Origin: Rhodospirillales bacterium
Lineage (GTDB): Bacteria > Pseudomonadota > Alphaproteobacteria > Rhodospirillales > JAOUPW01
DNA length: 5,933 nucleotides
Direction of reading: 5' to 3'
Assembly (NCBI GenBank): GCA_029879665.1
Contig: JAOUPW010000146.1
Span: 1-5,933, forward strand
The stretch's first letter is position 1; each line of letters starts with the position of its first letter. Below, one piece after another: positions 1 through 5,171 of this stretch. The notes under the pieces were generated by a model. That model was not told the origin of the DNA. It was given only the letters and a program-made list of their open reading frames with translations, and made no database searches. The translations under genes were made by a program, and so were the position numbers.

Positions 1-281
1 AGGTTCTCCCCGATGGGGGAACTGTTTCCTTTCGATCCTTTCGGGACGGTGATTGCGTGGTCCTGGAAGTGAATGACAATGGCCCCGGCATTCCGATTGA
101 GTACCGCAATCAACTGTTTGACCCTTTCTTCACTACCAAACCCACCGGTACCGGTCTTGGCTTGTGGATCGTCTATCGGTTGGTGGAAAGCATGCGGGGG
201 GTTATTGAAGTGGAAAGCGAGGTCGGTGTTGGCGCCTGTTTTCAGGTGACGTTGCCGGCAAGTGAGGCAAGGAACCATTAA
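1..281 (+). CDS. Sensor histidine kinase, C-terminal fragment (HATPase_c domain), 5' end outside window
   Basis: The reading frame is open from base 3 to the TAA at 279-281, giving about 92 residues with no start, so the gene begins upstream. Visible are the ATP-binding motifs of a GHKL kinase domain: G1 box DNGPGI (75-92), F box FDPFFTTK (117-140) and G2 box GTGLGL (147-164), followed by the usual closing strand ending in VTLP. The combination FDPFFTTK plus GTGLGL is typical of NtrB/DctB-class kinases, which autophosphorylate a histidine and pass the phosphate to an NtrC-class regulator. That regulator starts three bases after this stop, so the two are almost certainly cotranscribed partners. 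The H box, the N box and the sensor domain lie outside the window, so signal, membrane topology and exact subfamily cannot be read. A GTG at 57 is internal to the domain and is not the true start. Confidence 0.93.
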   Translation, partial: VLPDGGTVSFRSFRDGDCVVLEVNDNGPGIPIEYRNQLFDPFFTTKPTGTGLGLWIVYRLVESMRGVIEVESEVGVGACFQVTLPASEARNH

Positions 282-284
282 TCC

Positions 285-1691
285 ATGGAACGGAAACATA
301 CCGCTTTGATTGATAGCAGAGACTATTCAGGCCTGTGTGTTCTTATCGTCGAGGACGACGAAATCATGCGCTTGTCGGTGGAAGACAGGCTCAGGCTGGA
401 AGGAATCCCGGTCAGGACAGCCTGTAACTTAGCGGAAGCGCGGCGGCAACTGGAAAAAGGCGATGTCGACCTCGTGGTTACCGATATTCGCTTGCCGGAC
501 GGTTCGGGTTCCGACCTCTTTTCTGAGATTTCCCAACATCACCTGGGAATTCCTGTAATTCTAATGACGGCTTACGGTGAAGTTTCGGATGCGGTCGCCC
601 TGGTCAAGGCCGGGGCGGTGGATTACCTGACCAAGCCGTTTAATATTCAGGAGTTCGTCGACCAGGTTCGCCGCAATCTTTCGCGCGTTGCCGATACACG
701 GATTTCCATCGACTTGACCGGGGTAGACGAACAAAGTTTCCGCCCCGGCAGTGGCATGTTGGGCAAAAGTGCCTCCATGAAACGGATCGAACGGCTCCTC
801 GCCCGTCTGTCCCAGGTCGACAGTTCGATCCTGATCACCGGGGAATCCGGCGTCGGCAAGGAAGTACTGGCTACACTGATTCACCGGAACAGTCCCCGCG
901 CCTCAAACCCTATGGTTAGCGTCAGCTGTGCCGCGCTGCCGCCGAATCTGATCGAAAGCGAATTGTTCGGCCATGAAAAGGGCGCCTTCACCGGCGCTGC
1001 CGTGCGCCGCATCGGCCGCTTCGAGCAGGCCCGGAATGGAACCATTTTTCTTGATGAAATCGGCGAAATTCCTCCTGAAATTCAAGTCAAGCTGCTAAGG
1101 GTCCTGCAGGAACGGATAGTTGAACGGGTTGGTGGCAACGAGAGCATCCCCTTGAACGTCCGCATCATCGCGGCAACCCAGGTTGACCTGGAAGAAGCGG
1201 TCCGGCAGGGCGCTTTTCGCTCGGACCTTTTCTGGCGGCTCAACGTTATTCATGTTCATGTTCCGCCATTACGCGATCGGCCCGAGGATATCCTGTTCCT
1301 GGCCCGCCGTTTCGTGAAACACCATGCCCGGGAATTAGGCGGCGCCATGATCAGCCTGACGGCGGAAGCCGAGGCCAAACTGGTATCGATGTCTTTTCCG
1401 GGAAATGTTCGTGAACTCAAGAACGTTATCGAACGGGCGATTGTGCTTTGCGACAGAAACCGGATCGTGGCCCATGACCTGATGCCCTTGGAAGAAACGG
1501 ATGAAGATTTTTCCGAGACGCAGGTTACGCCGCCATTGAAGGAATCGGTAGAAGTTGCCGAACGACACGCAATCTACCAGGCTTTGGTCGGAAATTCCTG
1601 GGTGATTGGAAAGGCAGCGGATTCGCTTGGGATTTCCCGAAAGAATCTATGGGAAAAAATGAAGCGGTATGGGATTGAAAAGAACAACTAA
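285..1691 (+). CDS. NtrC/DctD-family sigma-54-dependent response regulator
   Basis: The protein has 468 residues, the normal length for the family. The receiver domain (about residues 18-132) has the acidic pocket E23-D24-D25, phosphoacceptor D67 in the motif VVTDIRLPDG, T95 and K117. The sigma-54 AAA+ domain (about 155-395) has Walker A GESGVGKE (186-193), an intact GAFTGA loop (233-238) that contacts sigma-54, Walker B IFLDEIG (254-260), the arginine-finger region FRSDLFWRLN (311-320) and sensor II FPGNVREL (371-378). The C-terminal Fis-type helix-turn-helix (about 429-466) binds enhancer DNA. All catalytic residues are present, so it should be an active ATPase activator of RNA polymerase-sigma-54. 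AAGGA at 269-273 lies 11 bases before the ATG, inside the end of the kinase gene. Domain order and the TRAP genes downstream resemble DctD. Its target promoters are not shown by the sequence, and no clear sigma-54 site precedes the transporter. Confidence 0.96.
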   Translation: MERKHTALIDSRDYSGLCVLIVEDDEIMRLSVEDRLRLEGIPVRTACNLAEARRQLEKGDVDLVVTDIRLPDGSGSDLFSEISQHHLGIPVILMTAYGEVSDAVALVKAGAVDYLTKPFNIQEFVDQVRRNLSRVADTRISIDLTGVDEQSFRPGSGMLGKSASMKRIERLLARLSQVDSSILITGESGVGKEVLATLIHRNSPRASNPMVSVSCAALPPNLIESELFGHEKGAFTGAAVRRIGRFEQARNGTIFLDEIGEIPPEIQVKLLRVLQERIVERVGGNESIPLNVRIIAATQVDLEEAVRQGAFRSDLFWRLNVIHVHVPPLRDRPEDILFLARRFVKHHARELGGAMISLTAEAEAKLVSMSFPGNVRELKNVIERAIVLCDRNRIVAHDLMPLEETDEDFSETQVTPPLKESVEVAERHAIYQALVGNSWVIGKAADSLGISRKNLWEKMKRYGIEKNN

Positions 1692-1728
1692 GGCCCAACT
1701 GCGGGTTTGATTGGAGCGAAGGCGATAA

Positions 1729-1757
1729 ATTGCTTGCGACATTCGAAAGCAGGCAAT
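1729..1757. repeat. Imperfect inverted repeat, possible hairpin after the response regulator gene
   Basis: ATTGCTTGC (1729-1737) can pair with GCAGGCAAT (1749-1757) in a 9-bp stem with one G-T pair and an 11-base loop. It starts 38 bases after the regulator stop codon. No T-run follows, so it is not a standard intrinsic terminator. It could be an mRNA 3'-end structure, a protein-binding site or chance. Confidence 0.35.
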
Positions 1758-1900
1758 CGACCGTAACCGGATCGTGACCAGTTTTGCCAATTTCCGAAAG
1801 TCGATTACGAAGTAGGGGGCGAGGATGGTGAAGAACGTTCTCGACAAGACAGGGCGATTCCCAGAGCGCCCACACTACGCCCCCGAGGTGCTTGATTGCG

Positions 1901-1972
1901 AATGTCCTCCTTCCAAGGGTCAGTTCGCCGAAATACTAACATCAAAACCGGACCACTTTTTCCATGTCACCT
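1901..1972. repeat. Direct repeat copy A, probable mobile-element remnant
   Basis: This 72-bp stretch matches 2032-2108. The cores GGGTCAGTTCGC and TTTTTCCATGTCACCT are identical in both copies. By hand alignment about 60 of 69 ungapped positions agree, with gaps of one and four bases. Copy A carries CCGGACCACTTTTTCC where copy B has a diverged, longer version. The composition and layout recall the repeated terminal sequences of IS21-like insertion sequences, but this is from memory and was not searched. No transposase gene is present beside it. Confidence 0.7.
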
Positions 1973-2031
1973 CAGCCTGCTTCAGAATAGATACAAACTT
2001 CTCAACCGAATGCTGTCGTTTCTTTACGGCA

Positions 2032-2108
2032 AACGCCCTCCCTGCAAAGGGTCAGTTCGCTGAAATGCTCACATCAAATAAATAAGGATCAATTTTTCCA
2101 TGTCACCT
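2032..2108. repeat. Direct repeat copy B, probable mobile-element remnant
   Basis: This is the second copy of the repeat at 1901-1972, in the same orientation, starting 131 bases later. It is 77 bp long because of a one-base and a four-base length difference. It ends just before the TTGACA box at 2118, so the element abuts the dctP promoter. The divergence between copies suggests an old insertion or duplication rather than a recent one. Confidence 0.7.
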
Positions 2109-2117
2109 ATTTGAGCC

Positions 2118-2147
2118 TTGACACTGGAAGCCATGAACATTCTTAAT
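2118..2147 (+). promoter_or_regulatory. Sigma-70-like promoter candidate for dctP
   Basis: A perfect TTGACA (2118-2123) is followed after 18 bases by CTTAAT (2142-2147), which has four of six -10 matches. Transcription would start near 2154 and give a leader of about 120 bases before dctP. A second possibility just downstream is TTAATA (2143-2148), 18 bases, then a perfect TATAAT (2167-2172). The surrounding DNA is AT-rich, so chance matches are easier here. This is a prediction only. Confidence 0.45.
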
Positions 2148-2158
2148 ATAAATTCATG
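2132..2158. promoter_or_regulatory. Short inverted repeat over the candidate -10 region
   Basis: CATGAA (2132-2137) and TTCATG (2153-2158) form perfect 6-bp arms 15 bases apart, enclosing the candidate -10 box and start point. The placement would suit a repressor or activator site, but arms this short could arise by chance. Confidence 0.3.
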
Positions 2159-2160
2159 AT

Positions 2161-2179
2161 TATTTTTATAATAAAAATA
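2161..2179. promoter_or_regulatory. Perfect 19-base AT palindrome, possible operator
   Basis: TATTTTTAT (2161-2169) and ATAAAAATA (2171-2179) are perfect reverse complements around a single A. The palindrome contains a consensus TATAAT (2167-2172). It lies about 95 bases upstream of the dctP start codon and either covers an alternative -10 box or sits just downstream of the first candidate start point. It could bind a regulator or ease DNA melting. The sequence is all A/T, so chance is a real alternative. Confidence 0.4.
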
Positions 2180-2273
2180 TGGTTATTCTTTAAAAGGAAC
2201 ATAGTAAAGGAGTTGGGTTAGGTACAATAGGTGAAGCCAATTTTAATATACGACATCTGACAGGGAGGAAATA

Positions 2274-3269
2274 ATGTACAAAACAACAAGAAGTGTTATT
2301 TTGATTGTCGCTACGTTGCTCTTCGGCATGGGAACGGCGACGGCGGCGGACTTCAATATGAAATTTGGAAGTTATGCCCCTGCGGGCGATGTTATGGATC
2401 AAGCGGCGCAGGATTTTGCCAAACGCCTAGTGGACCTGACTAAGGGCCGGGCAATGGTCAACGTATTCCGCAACAGCACACTGGGATCAAACCGCGAAGT
2501 GATCGAAATGGCAAAAGTCGGCAGCGTCGACTTCCTGATATCCGGCTCGACACATGTGAGCAGCTTCGTGCCGGATTTGACGGCCCTCACTTTTCCTTAC
2601 ATGTTCAAAGATCAGAAGACTATGTTTGATCTCCTTGACGGTCCAATCGGTAAGCGGTTAGGTGAGCTGGCCAACCGCAATGGTTTAGAAGTGCTCGGCT
2701 GGTGGGCATCCGGCGTTCGCCACGTGACTAATAACCGCCAGCCGATTGTTAATCCCGAAGACATCAAGGGCTTGAAATTACGCACGCTCCCCTCGCCGGT
2801 GCACATTGCATTTTTTAAGAAACTCGGTGTAATTCCGACCCCGATGGGCTGGAAGGGCGTTATGCCGGCCTTGCAGCAAGGTGTTATAGACGGTCAGGAA
2901 AACCCGCCGGCGGTGGTGTATCCCTATCGGGTTTACGAATTCCAGAAATACTATTCGCTAACCGGCCACGCCAACGAACCGATCATGTTCGTGATGAGCA
3001 AAAAGATCTTGGATGGCCTGCCGGCTGACGTCCAGAGTGCGATTCGCGAAGCGGCTGCCGCCGCGACGAAGTTCGAACGCGGGATCGCTGACGACTATAA
3101 TAAGGACATGTTGAACAAGCTCCGTAGCGTCATGAAAGTAAATGACGTTCCCCAAAAGACCCGGGCGCACTTTCAGTCGGTGGCACAATCCGTCTACAAA
3201 GATTCCTATGACAAACTAAGCAAAGACGGTCGCGCCATCGTCGATGCGATTATTGCTGCCAATAAATAA
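2274..3269 (+). CDS. dctP: TRAP transporter periplasmic solute-binding protein (DctP family)
   Basis: The protein has 331 residues, normal for the DctP family. A signal peptide is clear: K3/R6, a hydrophobic stretch I9-G20, then TATAA with likely cleavage after A24 or A25. The mature protein captures an organic acid-like solute in the periplasm and delivers it to DctQM. Family landmarks include the GxR motif with R149, the conserved carboxylate-binding arginine R170 in GLKLRT, and ALQQGVIDGQEN (199-210) with N210; I assigned these by analogy to SiaP/DctP. Where many family members have a glutamate in the 'E-x-x-x-A-L' motif before that stretch, this protein reads WKGVMPAL, with G195 instead. 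The start is supported by AGGGAGGAA (2262-2270) just upstream. This is the first transporter gene, separated from dctQ by 111 bases containing two hairpins. The substrate cannot be told from sequence: C4-dicarboxylates are only the family's default label. Confidence 0.95.
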   Translation: MYKTTRSVILIVATLLFGMGTATAADFNMKFGSYAPAGDVMDQAAQDFAKRLVDLTKGRAMVNVFRNSTLGSNREVIEMAKVGSVDFLISGSTHVSSFVPDLTALTFPYMFKDQKTMFDLLDGPIGKRLGELANRNGLEVLGWWASGVRHVTNNRQPIVNPEDIKGLKLRTLPSPVHIAFFKKLGVIPTPMGWKGVMPALQQGVIDGQENPPAVVYPYRVYEFQKYYSLTGHANEPIMFVMSKKILDGLPADVQSAIREAAAAATKFERGIADDYNKDMLNKLRSVMKVNDVPQKTRAHFQSVAQSVYKDSYDKLSKDGRAIVDAIIAANK

Positions 3270-3282
3270 CCGAAACTCGACC

Positions 3283-3311
3283 TTCCAGGGGGCGTTCGCA
3301 GCCCCCTGGAA
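3283..3311 (+). other. Perfect 11-bp GC-rich hairpin between dctP and dctQ
   Basis: TTCCAGGGGGC (3283-3293) pairs perfectly with GCCCCCTGGAA (3301-3311) around a 7-base loop. It begins 14 bases after the dctP stop. No T-run follows, so full intrinsic termination is unlikely. Structures at this place in binding-protein/permease operons commonly protect the upstream mRNA 3' end or cause partial termination, giving more binding protein than permease. That role is inferred here. Confidence 0.75.
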
Positions 3312-3315
3312 CGCG

Positions 3316-3339
3316 GTTGGCGCGGTCTCGTGCGCCAAC
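3316..3339 (+). other. Second perfect hairpin (8 bp) between dctP and dctQ
   Basis: GTTGGCGC (3316-3323) pairs perfectly with GCGCCAAC (3332-3339) around an 8-base loop, only four bases after the first hairpin. It also lacks a T-run. The two stems in tandem make a strong block to 3' exonucleases and may lower dctQM expression relative to dctP. Confidence 0.65.
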
Positions 3340-3340
3340 G

Positions 3341-3355
3341 TGGAACGGGCAGGGC
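3341..3355 (+). promoter_or_regulatory. Weak sigma-54-like -24/-12 match before dctQ
   Basis: The 15-base site TGGAACGGGCAGGGC has the required GG-N10-GC spacing (GG 3342-3343, GC 3354-3355). Its -24 half, TGGAACG, matches the consensus TGGCACG at six of seven places. The -12 half reads GGGC instead of TTGC, which is poor. Transcription would start about 12 bases after the GC, essentially at the dctQ ribosome binding site, leaving little leader. The local GC richness raises the chance-match rate. Listed mainly because a sigma-54 activator is encoded nearby. Confidence 0.15.
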
Positions 3356-3380
3356 CTGGTTCTAAAGGGGAGATGCGCCG

Positions 3381-3839
3381 ATGCTGATACGGGCAATCGA
3401 AGTAATCGTGATTGTTCTGATGGGCTCGATTACCGTGGTAGTGATTGCGGAAGTGGCATTGCGGAACTTCGCCGGAATGTCTCTGATCATTACTGATGAG
3501 TTCGGCCGAAACGTGATGATCTGGACGGCGATGTTGGCCGCCACTCTGGTTATGCACGAGGACGGCCATGTTCGCATCGATCTGTTGGAGAAAAGAGTTT
3601 CGCCGCTCGTCGCCAAGATCCTCAGCGTTATCGCCGGGTTGGTCGTTTTGTTCTTTCTAGGGGTGCTGATTTACTCCTCGTTCTTATTGATGCCGTCCCT
3701 AAGTTCCCAGTTCACGATCACTATGGGGATTTCCGTGGCGTGGTTCTATGCGGCGCTGCCGATTTCCGCCATTCTCATGTTTTGGCTCACCCTGCGCAAC
3801 ATTTTCACCGCGATAAAATCAATCAGCGATTACCGGTAG
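3381..3839 (+). CDS. dctQ: TRAP transporter small permease subunit (DctQ family)
   Basis: The protein has 152 residues with four predicted membrane helices (about 5-25, 40-59, 76-103 and 119-137), the standard DctQ form. The conserved block between helices 1 and 2 and into helix 2 is present: R28, then D39-E40, W48, and HVRID at 63-67 (H63, D67). In TRAP transporters this subunit pairs with the large subunit in the inner membrane and is needed for docking and stability of the complex. AAGGGGAG (3365-3372) lies about 8 bases before the ATG. An ATG at 3373 is in another frame. The stop is 8 bases before the dctM start, so translation is probably coupled. The upstream hairpins may reduce its level relative to dctP. 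Confidence 0.92.
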   Translation: MLIRAIEVIVIVLMGSITVVVIAEVALRNFAGMSLIITDEFGRNVMIWTAMLAATLVMHEDGHVRIDLLEKRVSPLVAKILSVIAGLVVLFFLGVLIYSSFLLMPSLSSQFTITMGISVAWFYAALPISAILMFWLTLRNIFTAIKSISDYR

Positions 3840-3847
3840 CTCCGAAT

Positions 3848-5131
3848 ATGTTGATCACACTTCTGATTTTTTTCGCCGCCGCCTTCATCGGTGTCCCCGT
3901 GGCCTTCGCGCTCGGCTTCGCCGGGACGCTTTATCTTGTCGTGACCGGGCAAGCCAGCGTCAATGTCGTAGCGACGATCCTGTTCGGAGCCATGGATTCA
4001 TTTTCTCTGCTCGCCATTCCGTTATTCATCCTTGCCGGCGATCTCATGCTGCGTTGTGGCATGATGAGCCGAATTGTTGATTTCGCGAAGGCGGTTATGG
4101 GGCCCATGCTAGGCGGTTTAGCGCAGGTGAACATCGGCGCGAGCATGGTTTTCGGTGGAATCTCCGGCGTTTCCCTGGCCGACGCGGCGGCAATCGGCAA
4201 GACCTTGATTCCGAGCATGATCAAGGAGGGCTACCCGCGTGGATTGGCCGCCGCGATTACCACCTCGTCCTGTGTAATGGGCGCCATCATCCCGCCGAGT
4301 GTCGGGATGATCATTATCGCTTATATCTATGGTGGCTCCCTGTCGATTGGCAGGCTGTTTTTATCGGGCGCGATTCCCGGTCTCTTAATCGGGTTTACTC
4401 AGATGATCGTGGTCGCTCTGATCGCCAAGCGGCGGAATCTTCCGAGGAGCGCCAAATCCTGGTCCTTGCGGGAAATTTTTCGAGAATTTCGACGCTCCAT
4501 CCTTGCCCTCGGCATGCCCGTAATCATCATTGGCGGGATCATTACAGGGTTCTTCACCCCAACAGAGGCAGGCGCCGCGGCCGTCGCCTATGCGTTGGTG
4601 GTCGGATCGATTGGCGGGTTGCACTTGAGCTTGCGGGATATCGCCGATTCCCTGCTGACCAGCGCCAAGTTGAGCGGCATCGTGTTCATCATGCTGGCGA
4701 CCGCAAAGCTGTTCGCCTGGTTGCTGGTCATCAACATGGTTCCGCAATCGCTCGGCGAGGCGATTAAGACGTTTGTGGGGTCACCGCAGATGTTCATGGT
4801 AACTGTCCTGGTTGTGTTCTTGGTGCTGGGCTTCGTCATCGACGGCATTGCCAGCATGATCATGGTCGTTCCGGTGGTCGCCCCTATGGCATCGATCTTC
4901 AACGTCGAACCCCATCACCTGGCGCTGGTCATCTTGATGTCGACGCAGTTCGCCCTGTTAACGCCACCGGTGGCGCTAGGCTTGTTTCTTGTCTGTCCGA
5001 TTGCCGGCTGTACGATTTCGGAAGCAATTCGGGAGATGCTGCCGTTTACGGCCTGCATCCTTTTGATAACTCTGTTGGTGATCTACATGCCGGCGGTCTC
5101 CCAGTGGCTGCCCCATTTAGTGGGATATTGA
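3848..5131 (+). CDS. dctM: TRAP transporter large permease subunit (DctM family)
   Basis: From the ATG at 3848 the protein has 427 residues, the normal DctM length. The frame is open back to a GTG at 3740, but that would add 36 polar residues read inside dctQ that resemble no DctM N-terminus. The chosen start gives MLITLLIFFAAAFIGVPVAF, a typical first helix. The protein is hydrophobic throughout, with about 11-12 membrane segments in two related halves. Hallmarks are ASMVFGGISGVSLADAAAIG (98-117), IIPPSVG (147-153), GFFTPTEAGA (234-243) and LTPPVALGLF (371-380). It forms the transport path and couples solute uptake to the sodium or proton gradient, working with DctQ and the binding protein. 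There is no strong ribosome binding site, so translation probably depends on ribosomes finishing dctQ 8 bases upstream. Confidence 0.95.
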   Translation: MLITLLIFFAAAFIGVPVAFALGFAGTLYLVVTGQASVNVVATILFGAMDSFSLLAIPLFILAGDLMLRCGMMSRIVDFAKAVMGPMLGGLAQVNIGASMVFGGISGVSLADAAAIGKTLIPSMIKEGYPRGLAAAITTSSCVMGAIIPPSVGMIIIAYIYGGSLSIGRLFLSGAIPGLLIGFTQMIVVALIAKRRNLPRSAKSWSLREIFREFRRSILALGMPVIIIGGIITGFFTPTEAGAAAVAYALVVGSIGGLHLSLRDIADSLLTSAKLSGIVFIMLATAKLFAWLLVINMVPQSLGEAIKTFVGSPQMFMVTVLVVFLVLGFVIDGIASMIMVVPVVAPMASIFNVEPHHLALVILMSTQFALLTPPVALGLFLVCPIAGCTISEAIREMLPFTACILLITLLVIYMPAVSQWLPHLVGY

Positions 5132-5171
5132 CCTAGCCCGATTATCAAATCTCCAATCCGCAGGTAAATCG

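Larger units (their letters stand above)
1692..2273. other. 582-bp intergenic region with repeats and promoter
   Basis: No convincing gene is seen here. The first 400 bases hold an imperfect inverted repeat (1729-1757) and two diverged copies of a direct repeat (1901-1972 and 2032-2108). The last 165 bases (from about 2109) are strikingly AT-rich compared with the flanking genes and hold the likely dctP promoter and two palindromes. An 86-codon frame (1825-2085) spans both repeat copies, but its only internal similarity comes from the DNA repeat, so I do not call it a gene. I see no hairpin followed by a T-run after the response regulator, so readthrough from the regulator into this region remains possible. 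Confidence 0.7.

Noticed and set aside
3..22. Hairpin-like GTTCTCCCC / GGGGGAAC at the window start
   Set aside because: It lies inside the kinase coding sequence, needs a bulged base, and is probably a product of codon content.
1704..1717. GG-N10-GC match just after the regulator stop
   Set aside because: The spacing fits but the bases around both elements do not match the -24/-12 consensus, and the site is far from dctP.
1720..1737. Sigma-54-like GGCGATAAATTGC after the regulator gene
   Set aside because: The spacing between GG (1721-1722) and GC (1732-1733) is nine bases instead of ten, and it lies about 540 bases from dctP.
1825..2085. 86-codon open frame across both repeat copies
   Set aside because: Its two similar peptide segments come from the DNA repeat, where length differences happen to keep the frame. 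It has no good ribosome binding site and no recognised domain.
2231..2260. Nine-codon GTG-started leader peptide upstream of dctP
   Set aside because: The nearest ribosome-binding-like AAGGAG (2206-2211) is too far away, and the peptide has no run of regulatory codons.
3740..3847. N-terminal extension of dctM from a GTG at 3740
   Set aside because: It overlaps dctQ by 100 bases and adds a polar, His-rich stretch unlike any DctM start. The ATG at 3848 gives the normal length and first helix.
4385..4902. Long minus-strand open frames inside dctM, dctQ and the regulator
   Set aside because: They lie wholly within well-supported plus-strand genes, have low-complexity or unfamiliar translations, and are the usual antisense shadows.
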